Shown here one piece after another: positions 41,711-53,089 of a stretch of 64,000 nucleotides of DNA. The stretch comes from Armigeres subalbatus (Eukaryota; Arthropoda; Insecta; Diptera; Culicidae). Below the pieces are notes generated by a model that saw only the letters and a list, made by a program, of their open reading frames with translations, was not told the DNA's origin and ran no database searches. Position numbers and translations under genes: made by a program. Every line of letters begins with the position of its first letter. Position 1 is the stretch's first letter. The stretch is from contig NC_085140.1 in NCBI RefSeq assembly GCF_024139115.2, positions 293,103,293 through 293,167,292 of the forward strand. The letters run 5' to 3'.

Positions 41711-42960
41711 AATTGAGTATATATGCCAATCGACTCAGCTCGACGAACTGTTACAAAGTTGCAGAGAATGCGGTCCCATTGTTTGCTATTGGTCGGTCGG
41801 ATCGGACATTGCATTTCAGAATGTTTGAAAAATCATTGTTTTTTTCCCAAAATAACAAATAATCCTGTTCCAATTTTTGCCTTTATTTTCAAGAATGGTG
41901 GCAATGCTTAAATGCAAAACATGGATTTGAAAAGCAAAAATCGATCTATATAAAGTGTTTTGTCACCTTTCTAATGTGATTTTTTCAAAACATTTTAGGC
42001 CGATACAAATATTAAATTTATTTTATGTCCGACAGCTCTTGGAATGTACGAGAGGGGAATAAAAAAAATAACAAGGAAACGAAAAAAAAAACCGAAATGC
42101 AATTATTTTATGGAAAATTTTAAATTTTAATGAAAGATGATAGCAATGAATGTTTAGAAAAAGCATAGAATATGAATATTTGTAACATATTTATCCAGTA
42201 GTGAATTTAGCACAAACTTTAAATAATAAAAAAAATGCTGCAACTTATTTTTGTAGAAATTTGTTTTTCTATTTGGAAAATGGCTGGTTTTGCAGAAAAA
42301 CTCTAAGTAATTTGTTGAATCCGAACACCAAAATTTTCCACAATCCATAACACCAAAGAACATACTGCTAGAGTTATAAGCTTTGTTCAAGTCAAGTATG
42401 AAACTATATAAATAGAGGCAATGGTCAGATGCACTTCTCGAATCACAGACATGTTGTTTGAACATGGCTGTTTCATGACGTTCTTACATAGGCTCGGAAA
42501 TTCAGACTTCCCGGACTTTACGGAATACTTAGATGACGTCTGAAGTAGAATCGGTGAAGCACGTCATATCAGCATGCCCACGATCCTAAAATTATTGGAA
42601 TGCCATACTACTTGTTAGCGGCAAGGATACGACCTCGGACAAACTCGTAGAGAGGAAGCAATGGACGCTAAACTCACCCATACAAGAAACATGCGCGATT
42701 GTGCTGCGGGGGTTTCTGTATAGTCGTAAGGAGGTCATTTCGGCTCATTGCTGCCTGAGCGCTTCCCGACCCCCACACGATCTGAGATGTCTTCTCGGGC
42801 GTCTGGTTGCAGATTTTCGTTTACCTTACTCCAAAGGTACGATACAATAAAATTAACCTTTCTTTTTGAGAATTACAGTTCCAATTGATTTATGAAAAAT
42901 AAAACATTCTTCCAACCAATAAATCAAAATCAAAATAAATGTCTGTTGCTTTGTAAACAT
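41711..42960. other. AT-rich sequence, nothing assigned
   Basis: A reverse ORF of 103 codons (42154-42465) has no recognisable domain. A segment near 41985-42020 (ttaggccgatacaaatattaaatttattttatgtc) recurs inverted near 47890-47925, so it belongs to an old repeat. Confidence 0.4.
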
Positions 42961-42989
42961 AGCTAGTTAAAGGCTATATGGCTCATTAG

Positions 42990-44232
42990 TTTCCTTCTCA
43001 GCCAATTGTGCATGTGGTACTCTTGTGTTCTGAACATTTTTTGGGGTACATAGGGCCAACGTAAAAGATCTCCATCCTTGAATTGGGCTCTGATTCCTAT
43101 CTACTTCATTTATTTCTCTGTTAGGGTTTCGTCGCCAGGAGATCCTTGGTCTGCCCCTGCTGCGATGTTCTGCCGGAATCCAGCACTTGGTTGCAGATTT
43201 CGCCTCCGCTCTTACTTGGTGTATGGCAGGCCTACGTCCATTCACACTGTGGAGTTGCTGTAGATATTAGATTTCGATGGCATCGTCGATAGGACTCAAC
43301 ATTCAGAATACAATTGTGAGGCCACCAGGTCGGAGCTGTAAAACGTTGGCATCGGTTGATGAATACTTGCAAATCTATGTGATCTCTGCGACTTCACTCC
43401 AAGTATCACTGGCGTATAACATCACAGATTCCACGTCAGAGTTGATTATTTGGGGTTCGATGCATTGCCTAGACCGCCGCCTAACGTTGACTGGCTTTGG
43501 TTTTCGACATTATCCACTGTTTGTCCGGCTACCCTGGAGTTGGAGTTGTTCACATCCAATGATTCGGTGTTGTGGATGTTGATGAGGGGAACGTTCAGGT
43601 CATTCAGTTTACTCCACTGTTGCGTAAGTACTGCAGTCTCGTCATCTGGGTCGAGGTAGTACGATTGCTCTTTGTTGGTGGGCTACTAGCGAGGCCCATG
43701 ATTTCGTCGATTTCTATGGGCAACAGTAACAGAGATATAATACATCCAGCTTTCCCTCACTTTAGCGATTATATTGTGCTGGACTCAGGATTTTGTCTAG
43801 ACCTCCCTTGCTTCTAGGAACGCCTCTCAGTTTTTCGTGATTCAGAGGATCGGAGGCTTTTCCGTAGTCAATTAGTACCAAATGGAGGGACTCTTGAAAT
43901 TCATTGACCCATTCCAGGGTGATGTCAAGCATGACAGTAAGGTTCTCACATGATCATCCGGGCGGAATCTTTTCTGCTGCCGTCCGAGAATTGTTAACCT
44001 TCCCCTATATCTGAATTAGGATAAATCGTCAAAACTAGAAGAAGTTGTTCTAAATGGTCGAACCAACGTTCATTTGGATCGGTGAGTGACTGACATGTCG
44101 CCTGTTTCTCTGGCACCCACGGATTTCTCCTTGCTCCAATCAGGCGTCGTGAAATATCGTAGAGGAGGCGATTATCGCCAGTTGTTGCGGCTTTTCTATC
44201 ATCATTGACCGGGGACAGCGTTTGACTCACTA
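42990..44232 (-). pseudogene. LINE remnant, linker-RT part (3' segment of a 5'-inverted insertion)
   Basis: Reading on - from 44230: DDRKAATTGDNRLLYDISRRL and ERWFDHLEQLL, a reverse-transcriptase motif A-like block (EFQESLHLVLIDYGKASD, near 43850-43910), a VMLYASDTW-like block near 43430, and the C-terminal RSRGRPRISWRR tail near 43130. The pieces are collinear with a mosquito non-LTR polyprotein but broken by many stops. The upstream part of the same protein is at 44300-44690 on the opposite strand. Confidence 0.6.
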
Positions 44233-44299
44233 TTCTTTCAGCTGTCAGAGCTAGTACTTAGCTCCTCTGGAAATGGATCACCTGAAAATGGAGACGGTG

Positions 44300-44690
44300 C
44301 CTTTTTGAGTCCGTAATGAACGCAGCGATGACATACATCAAGTTTGACTATCATCTTTTAATTTGCAAGATCCGACCACGCATTTCCAAAATTCAGCGGG
44401 AGGAGAATTCACTCGGGTGTCGATTTACCATAGACCGACTAGAAGATCCAGCTGTGAAGAGATCGTTCGTTGAAGAATATGGAACTCATGTGGTGGATGT
44501 TCTGGAAGGTGGCAGCGTAGAATAGAAGTGGGCGGCGAAGAATACTTTTATCTAAACCGACGAGATAAACTTGGATGAGCTGCGCACTCAGCGAATAGAA
44601 TGGATTACAGATGTAACCCGACTGAAGATTGAGAAGCGTATAGAATCAATGGCTAAGGAACGGGAAGAATCAGATGAGTAAAGTACGAGT
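44300..44690 (+). pseudogene. LINE remnant, post-endonuclease part (inverted 5' segment)
   Basis: On +, FDYHLLICKIRPRISKIQREE, GCRFTIDRLEDPAVKRSF and ELRTQRIEWITD form the end of the endonuclease and the following linker of the same LINE type as 42990-44232. It points the other way and its upstream end abuts the start of that segment, the arrangement produced by twin priming. Confidence 0.6.
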
Positions 44691-44705
44691 CCCGTCTACA
44701 GAATG

Positions 44706-44815
44706 TACCCAAGTAACCAAAAGTTTCTTTAAGAGTACATTTTTCGCTTAAGCAGCTCAGTGAAGCTGATTAAGCGAAAAACGTACTCTTAAAGGAACTT
44801 TTGATTACTTGGGTA
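44706..44815. mobile_element. Foldback MITE, 110 bp
   Basis: tacccaagtaaccaaaagtt ... cttaatc and its complement form ~50-bp arms around a short loop (agctcagtgaagct). TA at both ends fits a TA duplication. The end CCCAAGTAA is shared with the MITE at 33202. Confidence 0.8.
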
Positions 44816-44977
44816 TCTCTGTAAGTGGGAGTCGGGCGTTGGTGCAGACAGGACAGGCTGGCGTGGGTGGACATCCTGGTTGATGAAGAAAAGATAGCTG
44901 CAACAAGCGAAGATTATTGCCTCAATAACTAACTGATTTGGAAAGCTGAAATGTTGGTTCCATCAATTCGAACAGCT

Positions 44978-45007
44978 AATCCTAGAATTAAAAAAACACA
45001 TTAATAA

Positions 45008-45047
<40 letters not shown>
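44978..45047 (+). mobile_element. Minimal retroposed tail: AATAAA plus poly(A)
   Basis: A 13-bp direct repeat, AATTCGAACAGCT, lies at 44965-44977 and 45048-45060. Between them are only about 35 bp of unique sequence with AATAAA at 45003-45008 and about 36 A. It is a severely 5'-truncated poly(A)-tailed insertion. Confidence 0.85.
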
Positions 45048-45051
<4 letters not shown>

Positions 45052-46059
45052 CGAACAGCTTCTTCAAATCTTGGCCAGCATTCTTCAAAAATCATCCTTC
45101 TCTGCGGTGGGTCCACCATCAATGCCCGCAGGACCAGGTGGTTGAGTGTCAACGGGAGGACTTCAATATATTGACAGTCTGATATCATCAGATGACGAAA
45201 TTGCGATTGACATGGAACCATGAGTCAGAAAGGCTGGGGCTACCTTCGCGAGTTTTCGAAATATTTGGAGATTCAATCGGATTGATCTACTCACCAAAAT
45301 TCGAATGTATCACTCTATCGATGGACAGTATTGCGCATAAATCCCAAAATTTGATTCCCACCTTTGGGTTTCTGCGCTGAGCACTCAGCGCCAGACTCGG
45401 CAACAAGGGAAAAGTTATCAAGTTGGTAACCCTTATTTTTGACAATCAATGTCGATTGTTTGTGTGAGTGTACCGATGTCAAAAAATAGAGCTTTTAACT
45501 GATTTTTTTATTGTCAAATGCAAGTTTTGACAGTATTATTTATGTATGAGTAAAAAACATGTACAAAAGGTCTATCGGGGAAGCAGTCGCTGAAGACAAA
45601 TTTCATTGCTTTCAACGACGAAACGAAAAGTTTCAATGCAAAAAGCAATATTAGAATTTATAACTGTAAAATAATCGGATCGTTTTTTTTTGTTATTGAT
45701 TTTTTTTCACAGAAAGTTAGGCAAGGTCATTAGAAATGAGGCACGGGGTGTTTTAAAATATTTCATCGGCGATTTTTTGAAAAAAGTGATTTTTATTGTT
45801 TTCTTCTCCAATATTCGGTATAAAAAGTCAATTGATAACTCAGCAAAGGATGAATCACAGTAATTAACCCTCAAAATTGAAAATATTCACAATTGTAGCT
45901 TTTCTGTATATAGAAGCAATCTAAGGATCTAAGGTGGTAAAAAATTTTTTTATGTGATTCAAGCGTTTCTAAAGTGTTTTTTTTAGATTTTTTTTGCGTG
46001 AATTACATTCCTTTTTCAGCAATTATCATCTATCTCCGGCATCTATCCTGTTATCTGTT

Positions 46060-46140
46060 AAATAAAATGTCTATAATTCCATCTTCCAACATTTGCGCTA
46101 GATGACCTGCCCACTGAAGTGCGCCGTATTTTATAAAATT
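46060..46140 (-). pseudogene. RTE-like RT tail scrap
   Basis: On -, YGALQWAGHLAQMLEDGIID resembles the RLRWAGHVARM segment of RTE-like elements. Fewer than 30 codons survive. Confidence 0.4.
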
Positions 46141-46207
46141 TATAACATTTTCTTTTTTGAACATATGATACAGCTCATAACTATAAATGATACAGCTCAT
46201 AACTCAT

Positions 46208-46655
46208 AAGAGCTCGGTGGTCTAGTAGCCACGCTTCTGTCTTATAAGCAGGAGGTCGTGGGTTCAATTCCAGGCTCGTTCCTTTCCTACTTTGTATTTC
46301 TACCTTAGCTCTTTCTGTGTTTCACGTTCTACCAAAACGATTCCTACTGTTATAACCTTCCACACAAACCCAAAAAAAACTCCCGTGGCATCTATGAGAG
46401 GTCGTAAAGTTCTCTGCATCTTTCTTAAGCAGGTCTTCAACAAACCATCCTTCCCCTTCCTCAGCATTCGCAAGGATGTGGCTAGGACAGATCTCGACTA
46501 TTGAAGAGTGCATTGCTTCCATCTAAGAGATAGTGGTTAGTCCCAAATCAATATCTGTGGTAACAGATGAAAGTGATGCTACTCTCATACAATAGTCTTG
46601 GCTTGTACCACCTACGAATTTGTGCGAATTGCTCAATGCTAATGCTAATGCTGAT
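46208..46655 (+). mobile_element. tRNA-derived SINE with 21-bp TSD
   Basis: A 21-bp direct repeat beginning atgatacagctcataa lies at 46187-46207 and 46656-46676. The head is tRNA-like, with an A box tggtctagtagc at 46218-46229 and a B box ggttcaattcc at 46261-46271, about 32 bp apart. The 3' end is a short aatgct repeat near 46637-46652. An additional partial copy of the target repeat lies at 46164-46181. The head differs from Feilai, so it is another family. Confidence 0.8.
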
Positions 46656-47074
46656 ATGATACAGCTCATAACTCATGCGCCACACGCTTTTTTCTGGCCT
46701 CTCACTGAGTATTGTACGTATTAACTTCCACTAGTAAAATTCGAAAGGTAAAATTGGTCATAAAACTGATTACGTAAGCCGAAGGTAACCTTATTCATAG
46801 TGGATATGCTTCATAGGACACGGTAAGAATAAACCATTCGCTCGGCCATTACGAAGTAGATAGTGTAGTGTTACAGATAGAAATACAATGAGAGGATATG
46901 TAAGAGATAAGATTGGAGGTACTGAGGAAATTGTTAACCTTGGAATGTTTGTGAAGTGAAACAATGGTCCCTAATAATATCGTTGTATCTATTATGGTTT
47001 TATTGCACACTTAAAGAGTAAATCGCTATCTTGAAGAACATTATAAAGTCATAATTATTACTTGGGATGTTTCC

Positions 47075-47430
47075 AGTAAAGTTGAAAGACGTATTGCTGC
47101 TGCGAAAATGGCCTTCTCAGACGTAAGTAACCAGTTTACTGCCCATAAAAGCATGAATAACCCCCGCAGATATGGAACGAATCAAATATGACACTGTGTA
47201 GCAGCAGCATAGCTTCCGTAACATACATACAGAAAAGACATTCGCTCTATATAAAACTTTAGTTCATCCAGCAGTCATCGGACATGGAACATGGAAGTTA
47301 TGAGAAGCTTTTGTAGTTTTCAAGTAAAATTTGATGCGTACCGCAGAAATGATGAGACTGTGTATCAAGAGGACAATATTACGAAACGAAATTACGGCAG
47401 ACTGACTATGGGCTGGCTATCTAGTACGAA
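47075..47430 (+). pseudogene. LINE RT C-terminal remnant
   Basis: VERRIAAAKMAF and ALYKTLVHPAVIGHGTW-like pieces follow the order of an RTE-like reverse transcriptase C terminus (LYKTLIRPVVLYGSETW). Frameshifts and stops occur throughout. Confidence 0.35.
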
Positions 47431-47851
47431 TGTTGAAAGAAAAAAAAAATGCAAATGCAAGATTGACCAGAGAAATTGATAAAGGCTGGAAGTAGATGAT
47501 AATTGCAGGAACAGATTGTGATTCATGTAAAAATAAAAAATAATCCCGAAAAAATACTTCTAAAACGCTCAAAATACAGAAACAAATGATTTTTCAACAT
47601 TTTTGATCTGTTTGAAAATTGATTTTATCAATACAAATGTTACATATGTGTATATTTCCAATTTTGAGAGTTAATTACTATGATTCATCCCTTGCTGAGT
47701 TGTCAATTAACTTTTTATACAGAATATTGGAGCAGAAAACAATGAAAATCACTTTTTTTCAAAAAATCGCCGATGAAATATTTTAAAACACCCCGTGCCT
47801 TATTTCTAATGACATTGCCTAACTTTCTATGAAAAAAAATCAGAGGTACAT

Positions 47852-49079
47852 GAAACTTCGATAATAATCCATTTTTTTACACCGTGTGACATAAAATAAA
47901 TTTAATATTTGTATCGGCCTTATTATGCACCAGAAAAGCCATACTGTTGAAAATGCCATTTCTTGAACGTAACACGATAACCTGTTCGACTAAATAGCCC
48001 TTTCTGCCAAACAACCTTTCAGACCAAACGCCATTTCCAGCTAAATAATCTATTCATCAAGAAGACTTTCTCGGCCGAATGACTTGATCGGCCGAGCGAC
48101 ATTTTCAGCCGTATGTTCATTTTGACCAGAAGAATGTCGGCCTTATGGTTTGTTTGACCAAATAATATTCGGCTTTCTAACCTTCAGCCAAAATTTTTTG
48201 AATTTCAACGAAAAATTCTTCAACTAGTTCTTCTTAGCTTTATCGGAAATCTTTTCGAAATTTCGAAAGGATGATAAATGGAATGCCAAAAAAAATCTTT
48301 GATATTTCTACAAAAAAGTTCTGAGGATATTCCTCTGGTTCTTCGGAGTTTTCACTAAAAGTTCTGCGGATTTATACAAATTTGAATCGGCATGGGAAAT
48401 TATAGATCAGCGGCGTGACAGATTTTAAACGACAAAAAATGTCGGCGGCGGCATGAGTACGAAACTGGTGTGGCGATGCATACCTCTAGTTTAGTTTACA
48501 CCTGTTCCTCTCCTCTGGCACTTCAGTGACGTCATTCTCCGTCGCTTTTGCAGATGTTTGTCCGATTGCTGTTTCGCGGTGATAACGACTCCGGACCAGA
48601 GTATGATTTCCGTAGCCCGACACATAGAATATTTGTTTCATAGATCCTGATTGATAGAATACCTTTCTCTTCCATTTCGACACTTCCAGCGATTGAGGAT
48701 TTAAACGATGAACTTACTTTAAGGTTAAAAATCACAATAATAAAGTTTAACAAACAAGGATTGTGCCATTTCCTTCTTCACATCGATTACACGTCTCTCA
48801 TCCCGGTGTACATATGACCCACATCTAGCTTGTCGGGATTTTTTCGCGAACAATACGATCCACTTCCCCGCAAGAAGCTGTTTCAGCTCGTTACTTATAT
48901 TCTGGTGGCAAGTCAAATACTCGGATATATTGTACATTGCTACTGGCAATGGTAATTTTTACTTCCACTGAAATCCCGCTGCACAGATAAAAATATTATG
49001 TAATTTTAATAATGTATTTTCTTGCAGATATTTGGGTCAAGCAACATTCAATCGAATCTTACTGTTTTTTTTATCGAAA
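47852..49079. other. Unassigned; short reverse ORFs
   Basis: A reverse frame at 48949-48725 (74 codons, YNISEYLTCHQNISNEL...) and another at 48683-48486 have varied codon content and might be exon relics, but no splice pair with matching phase was established. A degenerate cggccgaatgac-type repeat lies at 47990-48180. Confidence 0.3.
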
Positions 49080-49081
49080 TA

Positions 49082-49249
49082 CAGTCAAACCTCCATGAAT
49101 CGATGTTCTTTAACTCGGTATCGACTCATGGAAGCAAATTATGCCATATTAAAAAATATGTTTTGGGTTACTGTGATGTCTCTTCAAATAGCTTCTATTC
49201 CACACCTCGAAATTTCCATGAGTCATATCGACTCATGAAGATTTGACTG
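49082..49249. mobile_element. Mariner-like MITE, TA-flanked
   Basis: CAGTCAAACCTCCATGA at the left and TCATGAAGATTTGACTG at the right are inverted ends; TA flanks both sides (49080-49081, 49250-49251). The interior carries further cgactcatgg motifs. Confidence 0.8.
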
Positions 49250-49279
49250 TAAATTAAAACTGCGACAGATTGTATTTAT

Positions 49280-49775
49280 TTCGTTTGCAGCGAATGATTA
49301 TTCAGCGTGATTATTCGTTTGCAGCGAATAGTCGCGCTTTTACATGTTGTTGAATATCCAATACTTTCTACTGTGCGGCATAGAGTGGAATTTTGCGATG
49401 CCATAATCTTCCTTCGCGACTCCTGCATTGCATCCATCATAATGCAAACACATTTCAACACAAACGAATTTTCCAAACTGGAAACGACCCATCGGTGTTC
49501 GGTATATGTATGCCGTTTCCATGAGAGATACATGGGTGGGTAATGCAATTGTCGCCCAAACCAGAGAACCTCCACCCATGATGGTAGATACGGGAAACGA
49601 AAAGGGACAGTACTGTAACTACCATTCTGCATTTCTTATCGACCGCAGTAAAGGGAATCATACGAACGATAACGAATGCTGCAAAACGAGAAACAATACT
49701 GCATGGTTTGGTACCTATGGTACCAGCCCGAAAACAATCTCTCTGCTACGTATCCCAGTTTGGTCATTAATAATT
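49280..49775. other. Unassigned open frames on both strands
   Basis: Reverse 49276-49632 (118 codons) and + 49506-49778 (90 codons) overlap. The direct repeat tttgcagcgaatgattattc / tttgcagcgaatag lies at 49287-49330. I recognise no domain, and neither frame is clearly the coding one. Confidence 0.25.
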
Positions 49776-50405
49776 TAAATAATTTTGGATCAGTTTAATA
49801 ATGTACAGATGAAATTTTAAATTCCATCAATTTTACAATCAAACCTTCATGCCAAACACTGTCAAATGCTTTCTCCATATCAAGAAGAGCAACTCCAGTC
49901 GAATATCCTCAAGATTTGTTGAGTCGAATTAAATTCGTAACTCTTAATAACTGATGCCCATGTATTTGAATGCCCGTGGCGAAAACCAAATTGCTCATCA
50001 GCAAAAATAGAATTGTCATTAATATGAACCATCATTCTACTTAAAATAATCTTTTCAAACCGTTTGCTTATTGAATAGAGCAAACTGATTGGGTGATAAC
50101 TAGAAGCCTCAGCTGGATTTTTGTCCGGCTTCAAAATAGGAACAACTTTGGCGTTTTCCCATTTATCTGGGAAGTATGCCAATTGAAAACATTTGTTAAA
50201 TAAATTAACCGGAAATGATGAAGAGCTCTCAGAAAGTCTTTTGATAAGTCTGCAGAAAATACCATCATCAACCGGGGCTTTCATATTTTTAAATTATCTA
50301 GTAATAGACCTCAGTTCTTCCAAATAAGTACCCAACGAAGAGTCAAAAACTAGCCTTTTCGTCATTTTTTAATAAAATTTCATTTCCCTCTTTAAGCACT
50401 GGAAG
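49776..50405 (-). pseudogene. Juan-like LINE fragment (ORF2 RT part)
   Basis: It matches Juan copies 1 and 2 from the linker (MKAPVDDGIFCRLIKRL) into the RT (EQFGFRHGHS), with an internal deletion near 50350 and several frameshifts. Both element ends are missing. Confidence 0.85.
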
Positions 50406-50455
50406 TGAGACGTCTCACTTCTCGCTGTAAAATGTGAGTAGTGCTAAGTGAATAG

Positions 50456-50575
50456 TGAGACGTCTTTTTCGGCCAAATGACCCGTTCGGCAAAATGACTC
50501 GTTCGGCAAAATGACCCGTTCGACAAAATAACCCCTTCGGCCAAATAACCTATTCGGCCAAATGACTTTCATGAC
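50456..50575. repeat. Tandem repeat, ttcggcaaaatgacc type
   Basis: About six units of 19-22 bp (gttcggcaaaatgacccg) follow each other with few changes. Confidence 0.75.
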
Positions 50576-50609
50576 AATCGGTTGACTAATTTTTGGCGAG
50601 TAGTTCAAA

Positions 50610-51251
50610 GTGATGCAATTTGATTCCGTACACCCTTTATTTATTAGTGGCAAATTGACTGTTGAAACTGATCGATTATGTTTTAAAACTATGTTGGCCA
50701 ATTTAGACCCAAGAGCGGCCAAAACCGGCATACTCACCCTACTTATAGAAGATAGCTTACATTTGAGCTTGACTTACCGACCACAGTTGCTTCTCCATTA
50801 TGTCCAGATCAGCTTCCACCGAAAACTAACAGATTTTTGCTGGGGACTCATCTTCAATGTTGTACATTGTACAATGTACAAGTACTTATTAGATCATATT
50901 GGCGCTTGCCACGTCAGAATGCATGCCAGTAGGAAATGGCAGCAAATAATGATTCCCACTGCCAAATTGAATGTACCTTTGCACGTTTGCCACGAGTCCA
51001 TGCGAGATTTTTATGATAGTTTTCATACAAAGTTTAAACGGCTTTTGCTAAGCCTCCAAATCAACTCGAATTTTCGGCGAACACTCAGAACGTTAAACAC
51101 AATCGAACGAGCGAAATCAATAATTCTTGGCCTGCTATTCACTAACCAGCGAACCGTTCTAATAATAGTAGTTTGTGCAACAAGTTGCAAAAAGATGATT
51201 TTTTCAGCACGAGTTGTAAGTTTATCCAACGAGGCTTGCCGAGTTGGATAA
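50610..51251 (+). other. 213-codon open frame, unrecognised
   Basis: Open from 50610, with an upstream ATG near 50611-50613. The peptide is mixed in composition and has no motif I know. The last third runs into the foldback at 51170-51295, which argues against a real protein end. I treat it as probably non-coding. Confidence 0.2.
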
Positions 51252-51295
51252 ATACTACGAGTGCTGATAAAATCGAGTTTTGCAATGAATTGCAC
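51170..51295. mobile_element. Imperfect foldback repeat
   Basis: caacaagttgcaaaaagatg ... tttatccaac and gttggataaa ... ttttgcaatgaattgc form an imperfect palindrome centred on cgaggcttgccgag at about 51230-51243. Confidence 0.6.
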
Positions 51296-52164
51296 ACGCT
51301 ATTTTTTGCAATGACGAAAAATGGACTTGAATTTGTACCACATTGCATAGTCCGATAAGCCGTGAAGCGATAGGTGTACTTGCCTATGGACATTTTTGAT
51401 CACGGACAGAAATGTCATTAGTTTGAAATAACCAAAAGCATGGTTGAAATTCAACCTAACTTTTTGCTTGATCCAAAGTCACCTTTTGTTCGATTTAAAA
51501 TGGCGAGTAGATTTGAATTGAACTTCGTTTTTGCTTAATTTTTACCATAATAAACACCTTGTTTCTAAGTAACATTTAGTTGATCCAAACTAAAAAAAAA
51601 AGTTATTTTCAGCAACAAACCAGTTTGTTTCAAATAAAATTTAGCCTGTTTCCAACAGCTTAATCCGAACGCGATTAAACTGAAATTCTAGTTTGAATCA
51701 ACTTAATTGTTCGGTAAAAATAAACTATTTTTTTGGTTAGGCGAATACCAACCTTAAATTAGGTTCAAAACAAACTTGATTATTAGTTTGGTTCATCTGC
51801 TGTCAGCCGTCACATTCATGCAGCTCGTGTTTTTTCTTCTGATAGTGCCACATCATTTTTCATCTGGAGGTTTCATTTTGATCCGTGAAATTAAATAGTG
51901 CTTTTGTGAGTGATTTTGTGATTTTTTTTAACAAATTATTGTCCGGCCGAGTAGCCGCAAATTGGCCGAGGAAATTGCAGGTAATTGAAATAAAATTATA
52001 TGAGAAAAGAACTGGAAATTAAAATGAAGTGTTTTTGTTTTGAAAAAAGTGGTAATGAAAAAAAACGGTTGCTTATTTACTATTGAATTATTAAATTATG
52101 TGATGGGCGATAATATCTGGATTTATGTTTAGGGTGGGAAAGTGAAATAACAACTGTTTAAACT
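51296..52164. other. AT-rich sequence, nothing assigned
   Basis: Contains gatccaaac / gtttgaatc type motifs at 51560-51720 that may be part of an old MITE; no ORF. Confidence 0.4.
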
Positions 52165-52170
52165 AATTCG

Positions 52171-52312
52171 CCCGGCACGCTTTAGCCCCAACGCAATTCA
52201 GCGGAACGACAACGGAAACGGAAAATTTTACAGAAAATATATGGACTAACTTTTAAGCCCCCACGCAATACAGCACAACGGTGACGGAAACGAGGCTGAA
52301 TTGCGTTTGGGG
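52171..52312. mobile_element. Short inverted-repeat element
   Basis: gctttagccccaacgcaatt near 52179 pairs with aattgcgtttggggcttta near 52294-52312; an additional partial direct copy (taagcccccacgcaatacag) lies in between. Confidence 0.6.
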
Positions 52313-52587
52313 CTTTACTCTGGCGGAGACCTTACTGCGGTATTCTTGTACACATTCGATCTTATCTGTGAATGTCAGGAGCACCGTACAATAAATTTTT
52401 CTCCTAAAAACAGGTTAAACTTAGCTTAGTAAAAGCTTAGTCACTGTAAAAATGACCATACCAGAATCTGCTAATTAATTGCCAATGGGATATAATGAAA
52501 AATGAGTGTGATAGTATTCTGCTATTTACTGAAGAAACTTACATCGAATAGACTTCACGTAGTGTAGAAATATCGAATAACAAGCTC

Positions 52588-52671
52588 TATACTGCCTGCA
52601 ATTGCATACCAGTCCCATATGAATAGGAAATCCAGCAAATATGGGACAAATATGTGATTACAGGCAGTATA
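52588..52671. mobile_element. 84-bp hairpin MITE
   Basis: tatactgcctgcaattgcat and its near-complement ending aggcagtata form ~30-bp arms, with an inner gtcccat/atgggac pair. TA at both ends fits a TA duplication. Confidence 0.7.
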
Positions 52672-52999
52672 TCTTTCTTACCTTTTACGTATTCATAGAC
52701 AACATTGTTGTTATTACTTATTAAACTAAGGTCAAGGGTTTCGATTGTTTGTGGAGTACGCAAGTTATATATATAATCATAGAGTCGACAATGTTTCCCA
52801 CCAGAAACATCCTAGGCCGGACCGAGAGTCCAAAGCACCCTCTCCCAACTGGTGATATTACGCCTTTGCTGGAAAGGCTAACTGAATACCTGGATATACT
52901 TAATAATTTTTCTGAAATTGCTGCAATGTGTTCAAGTGACCGCAAATAGATATGAATTGATTAAAAAAGTCGAAATCATTCCCCAAAAGTGCAATTTTG

Positions 53000-53074
53000 A
53001 TCTTTCTTATGAGTTCTTCTCATTTTCATAATGCAATAGAAAGGCGCCACCAACGCTAAGTGGATTAATGTAAG
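53000..53074 (-). repeat. Dispersed repeat R1, head fragment
   Basis: On -, attaatccacttagcgttggtggcgcctttct matches the head of R1 copies A and B. Confidence 0.55.
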
Positions 53075-53089
53075 TTTTAACATTTTTGT

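Larger units (their letters stand above)
45690..47850. repeat. Inverted repeat pair, ~200-bp arms, 1.7 kb apart
   Basis: Left arm 45690-45905 (gaaagttaggcaaggtcatt ... ggcacggggtgttttaaaat) recurs inverted at 47640-47850 (attttaaaacaccccgtgcc ... gcctaactttc). They could be the ends of an old transposon about 2.2 kb long. The interior has RTE-like scraps and a SINE but no transposase. Confidence 0.65.

Noticed and set aside
46208..46285. A functional tRNA gene
   Set aside because: A- and B-box motifs are present, but the acceptor stem does not close and the unit continues into a SINE body with a target duplication.
48486..48949. A reverse-strand two-exon host gene
   Set aside because: Frames are suggestive, but I could not find GT-AG sites with agreeing phase.
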